A stretch of 8,046 nt of DNA, taken from JAWKTM01 sp041399085 (GTDB lineage: Bacteria; Planctomycetota; Planctomycetia; Pirellulales; Pirellulaceae). The notes beneath the pieces were generated by a model. The model saw only the letters and a list, made by a program, of their open reading frames with translations. It was not told the DNA's origin and made no database searches. Of this stretch, positions 1-5,612 are shown piece by piece. Location of the stretch: the NCBI GenBank assembly GCA_041399085.1, contig JAWKTM010000129.1, positions 1 to 8,046 on the forward strand. Reading direction: 5' to 3'. The position numbers were made by a program, and so were the translations under genes. Positions within the stretch are counted from its first letter, which is position 1. Each line of letters begins with the position of its first letter.

Positions 1-1407
1 CAGTTTAAGCGAGACCCGTTTTCGGTTGTTGATTTCTTTCTGTGTGGAAACATGATTGCCTCGGTTGCCGCTGATCGTTTTCTTGCGTTTCGTCTTTTGT
101 TTGCGATACCGGTTGGTGTGATATTTTCTGGCATCGACGCGATTCGCCAGCCAGCGAAGCTTGTTCGCCAGTTGCTTCGGAGTGAGGCCGGCGAATGCCG
201 CGGTCCACTCCGCTTGCTCGATCGCAATCTCCATGCCTCGCCAAACACCGCTCAGTTCGTCCCACAAGTAATGCTGCGAATAGCGGGGCGACTTGACCAC
301 ATTCGGATCGTCCTCTTCGACCGTGGGAAGCGGATGGGCGGCTTCCAACGCCGCCAACACAACTCGCATCGCGTTGTACAACACCACGCTCACACAGAAA
401 CCAAACAAGGCCGCGTCCGGGTAGCCCAGCGTGTTGATCTCGCTGCGCAACGTCGTGGCCAACTTGCCAAACGCCGTCTCAATGCTCCAGCGATCCAGGT
501 AAGCTTCCGCCGCCTTCTTTCCCGAAACCTTCGGCGGAAGGTTGGTCAACAGATGCACTTCCGTCTCGCCCTGGGCCGTCGGCTGGTCGCGCACAATCGT
601 CAAGCGGCGCACGGTCAATTCCTCATCGCCGGCGCTGATCTTCAACGTTTGTTCGTACAGCACGCCCGTGCTGACGCGTCCCAATTTGCGGCGTTTTCCC
701 AGCAACTCGCCCGACAGCGAACGATGCTGGCGGACCAGGAAGTAAGCGCCGCGGCGGCTGACTCCAAACAACATCTTTTTCGTGCAGTAATGGCTGTCGG
801 CGATCCAACATTGCTTGCGAACGACTTTTTCCAGGAGCCGATCAAACATCGTCCGCTGGTTCGCGTGACCGTCCTCACACACCAACACGTCCTCCAGCAA
901 TTGTGTGTGAGGATTGAGGATCACGATCGTATGTCCGGGCAAAGCAGCGGCTCCCAAACCACGCAACTCCAGCAACCGATGCTCGGTGCCGGCCAAGTGG
1001 TTTCCGTCAACGAGGCGCACGTCGAATCCCGGCAACGGCCCGGCGGCAGGCGCCGCCAAAGCGGCCAAAACCTCTCGCAAATCGTCAGCCGTTTGCCGGA
1101 CCAAGGCTTCGGAAACTTCGGGTTCGATACCAGACAGTTTGTTGTAAACCGATTGGACGGAGACAGAAAAGCGTTCGCTTTCGGCTACATAAGCGGCGTT
1201 GACCGAGGGCCGGATGGTGGTCACGACCAAGGCCATCAAGTCCGCGCAGGTGGAGAACGCCAGCTTGCCATCCACTTGCCGGACGGCGTTTTCCCGAAAC
1301 AAGGCATTCATCTTATCGGCGGCAAACACATTTTCCAGCGTGCCACGCAACATCACACTGATGGGACTTTTTTTGATAAAACGATCAAACACCGGCGCAA
1401 ACGTCAT
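1..1407 (-). CDS. IS4-type DDE transposase, 3' end cut by window edge
   Basis: Cut-and-paste transposase of an insertion sequence; 469 codons are visible and no stop is reached before base 1, so the C-terminus is missing. The frame is open from the ATG at 1407, with a strong GGAGG ribosome site (1415-1419) seven bases upstream. The three acidic residues expected of an RNase H-like DDE fold can be placed: D134 in LVDGNHL, D204 in WIADSHY and E310 in RWSIETAF. The last sits in Y303-x2-R306-x3-E310, which matches the start of the IS4-family YREK signature; the usual lysine spacing is not exact. The C-terminal part (about 428-469) is very basic, with runs such as KQKTKRKK, and may bind DNA. No terminal inverted repeat pair can be tested because the far end is outside the window. 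The family call is from motifs; the IS subgroup is unknown. Confidence 0.88.
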   Translation of the reverse strand, partial: MTFAPVFDRFIKKSPISVMLRGTLENVFAADKMNALFRENAVRQVDGKLAFSTCADLMALVVTTIRPSVNAAYVAESERFSVSVQSVYNKLSGIEPEVSEALVRQTADDLREVLAALAAPAAGPLPGFDVRLVDGNHLAGTEHRLLELRGLGAAALPGHTIVILNPHTQLLEDVLVCEDGHANQRTMFDRLLEKVVRKQCWIADSHYCTKKMLFGVSRRGAYFLVRQHRSLSGELLGKRRKLGRVSTGVLYEQTLKISAGDEELTVRRLTIVRDQPTAQGETEVHLLTNLPPKVSGKKAAEAYLDRWSIETAFGKLATTLRSEINTLGYPDAALFGFCVSVVLYNAMRVVLAALEAAHPLPTVEEDDPNVVKSPRYSQHYLWDELSGVWRGMEIAIEQAEWTAAFAGLTPKQLANKLRWLANRVDARKYHTNRYRKQKTKRKKTISGNRGNHVSTQKEINNRKRVSLKL

Positions 1408-1510
1408 GGGGAAACCTCCGAGAAAGACTGAAGCCGTCCTCCAAGTGTCGCAAGATACCCAAAGCCGAAAACCCCGCCCCGCAACGCTATCCAGACGCGA
1501 TAGCTTTAAA
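1408..1510. other. Leader region of the IS, probably holding its outer end
   Basis: Non-coding stretch between the transposase start and the repeat cluster. It carries the transposase ribosome site and a hyphenated inverted repeat, GCTATC at 1486-1491 and GATAGC at 1499-1504, with a seven-base spacer. The element boundary probably falls between about 1430 and 1510, but it cannot be fixed without the other end. Nothing else was recognised here. Confidence 0.35.
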
Positions 1511-1534
1511 ACCGTGGGCTTGCGCCCTACCGCT
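1511..1534 (-). repeat. Hairpin repeat family 1, copy A
   Basis: Read on the minus strand this is a copy of the consensus AGCGGYASGGCGCAAGCC followed by STCCGGT, here lacking one base near the end. The core folds as GGGC-gcaa-GCCC. It is followed 42 bases on by copy B; including flanks, A and B share a 29-base match (1515-1543 and 1559-1587) with one mismatch. Confidence 0.75.
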
Positions 1535-1552
1535 TCAATGTTGCCACGCGAA

Positions 1553-1577
1553 ACCGGAGGGCTTGCGCCCTACCGCT
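1553..1577 (-). repeat. Hairpin repeat family 1, copy B
   Basis: Full 25-base copy on the minus strand, core GGGC-gcaa-GCCC, ending in TCCGGT like copies C and D. Same orientation as copy A and opposite to copy C, which starts 16 bases further on. Confidence 0.78.
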
Positions 1578-1593
1578 TCGATGTTGCTATGGG

Positions 1594-1618
1594 AGCGGCA
1601 CGGCGCAAGCCGTCCGGT
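1594..1618 (+). repeat. Hairpin repeat family 1, copy C
   Basis: Plus-strand copy with core ACGGC-gcaa-GCCGT. Compared with copies A and B the outer pair of the core stem has changed from G-C to C-G on both arms, so pairing is kept. A possible broken copy follows at 1632-1645 (AGCGGTACGG joined directly to GCCGT, as if the CGCAA loop were deleted), ending next to the stop codon of the peptidase-LRR gene. Confidence 0.75.
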
Positions 1619-1645
1619 GCGTCACCATTCAAGCGGTACGGGCCG

Positions 1646-3565
1646 TTACTCGAACGTGATGTTCGGCCGACGTTGCTTCAGCCATTCTCGTCCGGCCGCG
1701 GTGGTGGCCGTGCCGGTAAGCTCGACGCGTTCGAGCCGTGGCAAATCGGCCAGCGGCCGCAAACCCGTGTCGGTCACGGACGTGCCGGTTAGCCAAAGCG
1801 TCTTCAGGTTCTTGAGCCGCCCGAGTTGCGACATCGCCGCATCGGTGATGGCCGTGCGTGACAGGTCGAGCTCTTCGAGCGACGTGAGTTCGCCGGCGAC
1901 TTGCAGTGCCCGGTCGCTGATCCGCGTCCCTTCGAGCGTCAGTTGCCGCAACTTGGTCAGCGACTTCAAATGGCTCACGCCCGCATCGGTCACGTTCGTG
2001 TCGGTTAGGTCCAGCCAAGTAAGCTCCGCCGCTCGGCCGACGACCGACAGCGACTCGTCCGTGATTTGCGTGTGACCCAACGCCAGATTCGTCCACGTTT
2101 CGGGGGCGATGTCGTAGGTAAAGTCGCGGTCCGTGACGTTCAGAAACGCGGCGTACTGGTCGTCGATGTCGCTGGGAGAAACGCCGAGCGTGCGGGACAG
2201 CGTGGCCTCGTCATCCACGCCGCGATAGATGGCCGCCAAGTAGTCGATCGTGGCGGCTCGATACCGATTCGCTTGGCCATCCATCAACAAATGGGCCAGT
2301 CCCGCCGATTCGCTGTACAGCCGCCGCAGGTCTTCGTGCCGCTGCAATTCCGCTCGGCCCAGCTTCGCCAATTCGGCCAGCGGCATGTGAAACGATTCGT
2401 TCAGTCGGCGATAGCGGGCGAACTGCAAGCGATTCGCGTCGAAGCCGCCGACCGTGGCGTAACCGTCGCGCACCGTCAGCGATTCCATGTACAGGGCGAT
2501 GGCTTCGGCGATCCAGAAATTGGCTCGCTCGCCGACTTTTGGCGTAACGTTCGGCGCCTCTTGAAAAAGCTGGTGCGTGGCTTCGTGATACCACGTGGCG
2601 ATGTCGGGTTGATCGCTGGCATAAAAATACGCTCGGCGATTTTCGGCCGAGTAATATCCGATCGTCACGTCGATGCGGCTTTCGCCGACTCCCAATTGCC
2701 GCAGATACTCGTCGCGATCGGCGAACAACACGACTTGCAGCGGCGCGGTCACGTTGGTCGAACGCTCCGGCTCGCCTTTCAACCGCGCGGTCAACGCGCC
2801 GGGCGTTGCCCAGTAGCGATAGAACACTTGGCTCCAGACCGAATGCAACAGTTCCAGTTTCTCGGCCAGTTCGATGCCGGCTTGCGGGCTGTGGTTGGTC
2901 GAGACCACGTAGTGATCGGACTGCGTCAGCCAATACCGGCGCGGCGACCAGCCGAACGTCGGATGCGCTAACCGGCCGGGACGAGCGACCGGGCGTTTGC
3001 CGGGCGTTTGCCATCGGCCGCCAAGTTGCCGATGACCGAGCGCGGCACGGGCCGCGGCATGTGCCGGATTGTGATGCAGCGTTTCGTGCAGCCGTTGAAA
3101 GGCCGCGGTCTCGTCGCCCGCTTCGGCACGGCTTTGAGCGAGCTCGAACAAGCGTTCCGCATGGCGATCGCGTTCGAGCTGAAATCGCTCGGCCCATTGC
3201 TGCACGATCCGCGACTCGCGCGCGGCGACGTTCGGCGACTCATCATCGGGCAGATAGAGATACTGGCGGCCGGGATCGCGAGCCACGATCCAGCGGCGAG
3301 TTTGCTTCGCCTGCTCGGGCAAGTTGAGTTCGTCGCATTTGTCGGCCAGCAAACGCAAACGCTCGGCGAACTCGCGATCGATCTCGGTTCGGTCCGCATC
3401 GCCCGTGGCCACCGTCGGCTGGCTGGCTGGTTGAGCCATTGCGACGGACGCCACGGTCGCCCAAGCGATCGCGATGACGAGCAGCGCGATTCCGGGCGGC
3501 GCGAATCGGGGCGGCGCTGTTTGGCGGCGCTCATTTGGGCGGCGATGACTTGGGCGGCAAAGCAT
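1646..3565 (-). CDS. Secreted DUF1570-like HExxH metallopeptidase-like protein with C-terminal leucine-rich repeats
   Basis: 639 residues. An N-terminal basic stretch and hydrophobic core (about 25-44, GIALLVIAIAW onward, ending AMA before QP) form a signal peptide, so the protein is exported. Residues 55-180 are helical and charged, with a possible TPR-like segment near 140-180. The central part (about 205-475) resembles planctomycete DUF1570 proteins and contains H327-E328-A-T-H331, a zinc-binding HExxH motif; E354 in WIAEAIALYMES is a plausible third ligand, as in gluzincin peptidases. Residues 493-639 are about six leucine-rich repeats with a period of 24, of the form LDLTDTNVTDAGVSHLKSL. 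Catalysis is inferred from the motif; no substrate can be named. The ATG at 3565 was chosen because it directly precedes the signal peptide, although no clear Shine-Dalgarno is present; an ATG at 3634 would add 23 residues. A terminator separates it from the barrel gene upstream, so it probably has its own promoter. Confidence 0.85.
   Translation of the reverse strand: MLCRPSHRRPNERRQTAPPRFAPPGIALLVIAIAWATVASVAMAQPASQPTVATGDADRTEIDREFAERLRLLADKCDELNLPEQAKQTRRWIVARDPGRQYLYLPDDESPNVAARESRIVQQWAERFQLERDRHAERLFELAQSRAEAGDETAAFQRLHETLHHNPAHAAARAALGHRQLGGRWQTPGKRPVARPGRLAHPTFGWSPRRYWLTQSDHYVVSTNHSPQAGIELAEKLELLHSVWSQVFYRYWATPGALTARLKGEPERSTNVTAPLQVVLFADRDEYLRQLGVGESRIDVTIGYYSAENRRAYFYASDQPDIATWYHEATHQLFQEAPNVTPKVGERANFWIAEAIALYMESLTVRDGYATVGGFDANRLQFARYRRLNESFHMPLAELAKLGRAELQRHEDLRRLYSESAGLAHLLMDGQANRYRAATIDYLAAIYRGVDDEATLSRTLGVSPSDIDDQYAAFLNVTDRDFTYDIAPETWTNLALGHTQITDESLSVVGRAAELTWLDLTDTNVTDAGVSHLKSLTKLRQLTLEGTRISDRALQVAGELTSLEELDLSRTAITDAAMSQLGRLKNLKTLWLTGTSVTDTGLRPLADLPRLERVELTGTATTAAGREWLKQRRPNITFE
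3495..3558. repeat. Degenerate GGCGGC repeat over the start of the peptidase-LRR gene
   Basis: GGCGGCG occurs at 3495, 3510, 3523 and 3538, and GGCGGC at 3553, a spacing of 15, 13, 15 and 15 bases. On the coding strand it supplies the Arg/Pro-rich residues just before the signal-peptide core. It may be only a codon-bias effect, but the near-regular spacing is noticeable. Confidence 0.45.
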
Positions 3566-3661
3566 GGCGCGCTGGTTGGTTCGAGGAGATTCGTGCTTCG
3601 CCAACGGTGTGTCGAAGCACAAGCGACGATCCATTGTAACGCGCTGGTTCACGTGCCCAAG
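3566..3661. other. Upstream region of the peptidase-LRR gene
   Basis: Short gap that should hold the promoter of the peptidase-LRR gene on the minus strand. No convincing -35/-10 pair was seen. The bases before the two candidate start codons (3565 and 3634) share AACCAGCGCG or a close variant on the minus strand, but the meaning is unclear. Confidence 0.3.
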
Positions 3662-3700
3662 AAAAACGCCACGGCCGCGCGTCCCAGCGCGGCCGTGGCG
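3662..3700 (-). terminator. Strong intrinsic terminator of the outer-membrane barrel gene
   Basis: Perfect 14-base-pair inverted repeat, arms 3667-3680 and 3687-3700, with a six-base loop. On the minus strand it is followed directly by five T (3662-3666). It lies 55 bases past the stop of the barrel gene and before the peptidase-LRR gene, so it should end the barrel transcript and separate the two units. On the plus strand the hairpin is not followed by a U tract. Confidence 0.88.
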
Positions 3701-3709
3701 GAGGCAGTC

Positions 3710-3741
3710 TTTTCCCGCGATGAAAACACCGGGCGGGAAAA
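3710..3741. repeat. Second stem-loop in the 3' region of the barrel gene
   Basis: Inverted repeat TTTTCCCGC (3710-3718) and GCGGGAAAA (3733-3741), nine base pairs with a 14-base loop, between the barrel stop codon and the main terminator. The A/T parts are inside the stem, so it is not a classic terminator; a 3'-end stabilising role is possible. Confidence 0.5.
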
Positions 3742-3755
3742 AGGACGAGTGGTTC

Positions 3756-4787
3756 TTAGTAGCGGAGTCCGAAGGTCGAGGTCGGGCCGACGAACCCGAG
3801 GTCGAGGCCCAACAGGCCGAACACCGGCGCGAGTTCCCAAGCTTGGGCTTCGAGGGCCACGGCCAGGAACGCTTCGGCATTGCCGGCTTGCCAAGCGTAC
3901 TCGGCTCCCAGCGAAATCTCCCAGACTTGCAACAACTGTTCTTCGACCGACGGATTCACCGCATTGATGATCGCGGCGGCGCCGGTGCCGGTGATGTTGT
4001 TGTCGCCGTACAGCAGCGACGCGCGGGTCTTGCCGAACAGAGCAATGCCGCTGTTGCCCGCGAATCGGCGAGCTTCCAAGGCGACCGTTGGTCCGACGCC
4101 TTCAAACGTCGCGGCCACGCCCAAACCAGGAACGTCGATCGCGGCTCCCAGCTTACCGTAGCGCAGGCCGCCCGCGACCGTCATATCCCAACTGCAGAAC
4201 TCGGTGCGCTGCGTGGCTTCCAAGTCGATCGCTTCGACTTCGAGCCCGAGCGTCAGACCGCCGACCAAGCCGCCGATGATGCTGACTCCGCTGGCCGCGT
4301 GATCGTAATCAAAGTAGCGAGCTCGCACGCCGAATCCGTAGACGTTTTCGTAACCGATGATCACTCGCGGCGTCGCTTCGTAATCGAAGTCGGGCGTGAG
4401 GTTGGCGCCGGCGACGCGAACCGTGCCGATGTGAGCTTCGAGCACGGCGATCTCGACGGCCGCATAAAAGCCGTTCGAGCCGCAGGTGATGTCGTTACAG
4501 CATTTGTCCAAACAGCCGGAGTCGCAGCAGCCTAGCGAGTCGCAACCCAGTGAGTCGCAACCGCCAGCATGGCTCGACGTGAGTGCGGGGCCGTAGTTGG
4601 ACGCCAGTTCGCTGCGAAGCGAGGCGAGCTGCGCTTCCAGTTGCTCGATCCGCTGCATGTTCGCTTCGACAGCGGTCATTCGCGTATCCATGTTCGTTTC
4701 GTAGTTGGCGGCGGTAGCCATGTGCGAAGCGCTTGTGAGAATGGCGAACGCCGCGGCCGCGCACCAGAGAGACTTGCCGATCTTCAT
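3756..4787 (-). CDS. Outer-membrane beta-barrel protein (Lpg1974/MOMP-like) with coiled coil and Cys-rich linker
   Basis: 343 residues. Signal peptide 1-26 (MKIGKSLWCAAAAFAILTS, cleavage near ATA-AN). Residues 31-65 form a heptad-like coiled coil (EANMQRIEQLEAQLASLRSE). Residues 77-102 carry eight cysteines (77, 82, 87, 88, 92, 96, 97, 102) in a CDSLG-type repeat. Residues 106-343 alternate hydrophobic and polar positions and contain many Gly and aromatic residues, as in beta strands, and the protein ends TFGLRY, a terminal aromatic typical of proteins inserted by the BAM machinery. The arrangement recalls the Lpg1974-type pore-forming proteins common in planctomycetes; the family call is from memory of architecture, not a search. 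The start is supported by AAGGAA (minus strand, 4795-4800) seven bases upstream. A strong terminator follows. Predicted role: porin or structural envelope protein; the cysteines could form disulfide cross-links. Confidence 0.82.
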   Translation of the reverse strand: MKIGKSLWCAAAAFAILTSASHMATAANYETNMDTRMTAVEANMQRIEQLEAQLASLRSELASNYGPALTSSHAGGCDSLGCDSLGCCDSGCLDKCCNDITCGSNGFYAAVEIAVLEAHIGTVRVAGANLTPDFDYEATPRVIIGYENVYGFGVRARYFDYDHAASGVSIIGGLVGGLTLGLEVEAIDLEATQRTEFCSWDMTVAGGLRYGKLGAAIDVPGLGVAATFEGVGPTVALEARRFAGNSGIALFGKTRASLLYGDNNITGTGAAAIINAVNPSVEEQLLQVWEISLGAEYAWQAGNAEAFLAVALEAQAWELAPVFGLLGLDLGFVGPTSTFGLRY

Positions 4788-4794
4788 GGGATTC

Positions 4795-4800
4795 TTCCTT
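4795..4800 (-). promoter_or_regulatory. Ribosome binding site fixing the start of the barrel gene
   Basis: AAGGAA on the minus strand, seven bases from the ATG at 4787. It decides against the longer in-frame reading to 5033, which has no signal peptide at its start. Confidence 0.7.
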
Positions 4801-4841
4801 GAATGGACTGAAGATGTGTTGGGAGAGATGCAAGATGAGTG

Positions 4842-4858
4842 ACTTCTGTACGAGAAGT
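4842..4858. promoter_or_regulatory. Hyphenated palindrome upstream of the barrel gene, possible operator
   Basis: ACTTCT-gtacg-AGAAGT, a perfect six-base inverted repeat with a five-base centre, 55 bases upstream of the barrel start codon. Its position in the leader or promoter fits a repressor site or a small RNA hairpin. No regulator is encoded nearby. Confidence 0.4.
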
Positions 4859-4947
4859 TCCATCTGTGCGTGTTGCATCGACGCCGAGTGTCGCGCAACT
4901 TGCGGAATCGCGCAGCGGCCGAATCAGTCTCCGGATTCCGAACTTGT

Positions 4948-5009
4948 GGAACAACCGCGCGATGCGGAATAACCAGCGCGCGTGGAACAACCGTCGCGCA
5001 CGGCGGAAC
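4948..5009. repeat. Degenerate 18-base tandem repeat
   Basis: Units beginning GGAAC or GGAAT start at 4948, 4966, 4984 and 5005 (spacing 18, 18, 21) and share GGAAYAACC followed by GC-rich bases with GCGCG. The spacings are multiples of three, so a reading frame gives a WNNRAM/RNNQRA-like repeat, but no start site or domain supports translation. Confidence 0.6.
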
Positions 5010-5055
5010 CCGGCGCATCCTTACAACCGGCAAAGTTTGCCAAGTTGCATTGGGT

Positions 5056-5110
5056 GCGCTCGGCGCAGGTCGCGCGCGCTCGTGGTCGGGAGCCGCGCTC
5101 GGCGCAGGTC
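5056..5110 (+). repeat. 16-base direct repeat
   Basis: GCGCTCGGCGCAGGTC occurs twice without mismatch, at 5056-5071 and 5095-5110. The second copy runs into the first small hairpin of repeat family 2. Confidence 0.7.
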
Positions 5111-5197
5111 TCCCGACCTCGCCGAAACCACCGACCGCAGGTCTCCCCGCGGCGCCGGGAGACCTGCGGTCAGAAAGCGTGCGGGGTCGGGAGACCC
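5106..5197. repeat. Hairpin repeat family 2 cluster, including a 15-bp perfect inverted repeat
   Basis: Three hairpins in about 90 bases. AGGTC-tccc-GACCT lies at 5106-5119. A perfect 15-base inverted repeat, GACCGCAGGTCTCCC at 5133-5147 and its complement at 5157-5171, has a nine-base GC-rich loop. GGGTC-ggga-GACCC lies at 5184-5197. The first and third are the same element in opposite orientation with the outer A-T pair replaced by G-C. A degraded form, GGTCGGGAGCC, is at 5084-5094. None is followed by a U tract, so a standard intrinsic terminator is unlikely, although the cluster lies downstream of the 5265-5606 gene. Confidence 0.75.
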
Positions 5198-5264
5198 GCG
5201 CACAGCGCGAGAATGGTCTACGACCCCAGGCACACGGCGCGAAACGGTGAGATGTCGCTAGACG

Positions 5265-5606
5265 CTAGTCTTGAAGCAGACGAGTCAGCTCGTCGACAGC
5301 GGCGGCGAGCGACTTGGCGGCCATCTGAAAGTTGGTGTGGCCGGAGATTTCGGGCTGGATTTCGACGAACAGCTCGGTGGCTCGTCGCAGCTTGGACAGC
5401 TTCTTGCGAGCCTGTTTCAGATACGCCTCGGCATCGCCGCTGGCTTCCGCCGGACCGAGCGCATGGGCATAGTCGTAGAGCGTGCGATGTACGTCGCGCA
5501 GCTCGTCGTCCTCCTCGGCCTCTTCGCTGTGCTTGAGAAACGTGCGCACCATCCACACGTGGCTGAGCAGCACGTCGATGCGGTGCAAACGTTCGGCAGT
5601 ATCCAT
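5265..5606 (-). CDS. Small all-helical protein of unknown function
   Basis: 113 residues with no signal peptide or membrane segment, so probably cytoplasmic. The sequence is almost entirely amphipathic helix: about 3-30 (RLHRIDVLLSHVWMVRTFLK), an acidic break EEAEEDDE at 28-35, helices at 36-50 and 58-85, and a final helix at 94-112 (MAAKSLAAAVDELTRLLQD). This suggests a four-helix bundle or an adaptor-like protein. No catalytic motif was seen. The start codon lies six bases after the stop of the five-TM gene and lacks its own clear Shine-Dalgarno, so translational coupling is likely and the two proteins may work together. Function not recognised. Confidence 0.75.
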   Translation of the reverse strand: MDTAERLHRIDVLLSHVWMVRTFLKHSEEAEEDDELRDVHRTLYDYAHALGPAEASGDAEAYLKQARKKLSKLRRATELFVEIQPEISGHTNFQMAAKSLAAAVDELTRLLQD

Positions 5607-5612
5607 GACGGC

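Larger units (their letters stand above)
4788..5264. other. 477-base intergenic region made largely of repeats
   Basis: Gap between the barrel gene start and the stop of the small helical protein gene. It holds the barrel leader (4788-4860), the 18-base tandem repeat, the 16-base direct repeat and the family 2 hairpins. About 4860-4940 and 5198-5264 contain nothing I recognise. Plus-strand open frames here have no recognisable product and biased, Arg-rich composition. Confidence 0.6.

Noticed and set aside
52..1431. 459-codon open frame on the plus strand
   Set aside because: It is antisense to the transposase, whose minus frame has the DDE residues and a GGAGG ribosome site. High GC leaves few stops in the antisense frame.
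1511..1618. CRISPR array
   Set aside because: The units are in both orientations, spacing is unequal, there are too few copies and no cas genes are visible; a hairpin repeat explains them better.
2066..2971. Plus-strand open frame of 301 codons, with a similar one at 3008-3967
   Set aside because: Both lie antisense to the peptidase-LRR gene, are Arg-rich and show no domain, signal or ribosome site.
3566..3880. In-frame N-terminal extension of the peptidase-LRR protein
   Set aside because: It would run through the strong minus-strand terminator at 3662-3700 and into the barrel gene, and it would bury the signal peptide.
3564..4535. Plus-strand open frame of 323 codons
   Set aside because: Antisense to the barrel gene, which has a signal peptide, ribosome site and terminal aromatic residue.
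4788..5033. In-frame N-terminal extension of the barrel protein
   Set aside because: AAGGAA and the signal peptide place the start at 4787; the extension is not hydrophobic and overlaps repeats.
5133..5171. Intrinsic terminator
   Set aside because: The stem is perfect, but neither strand has a U tract after it; only three T follow on the minus strand.
4839..5536. Several overlapping plus-strand open frames in the repeat-rich gap
   Set aside because: Low-complexity Arg-rich translations of repeats, with no ribosome site and mutual overlap.
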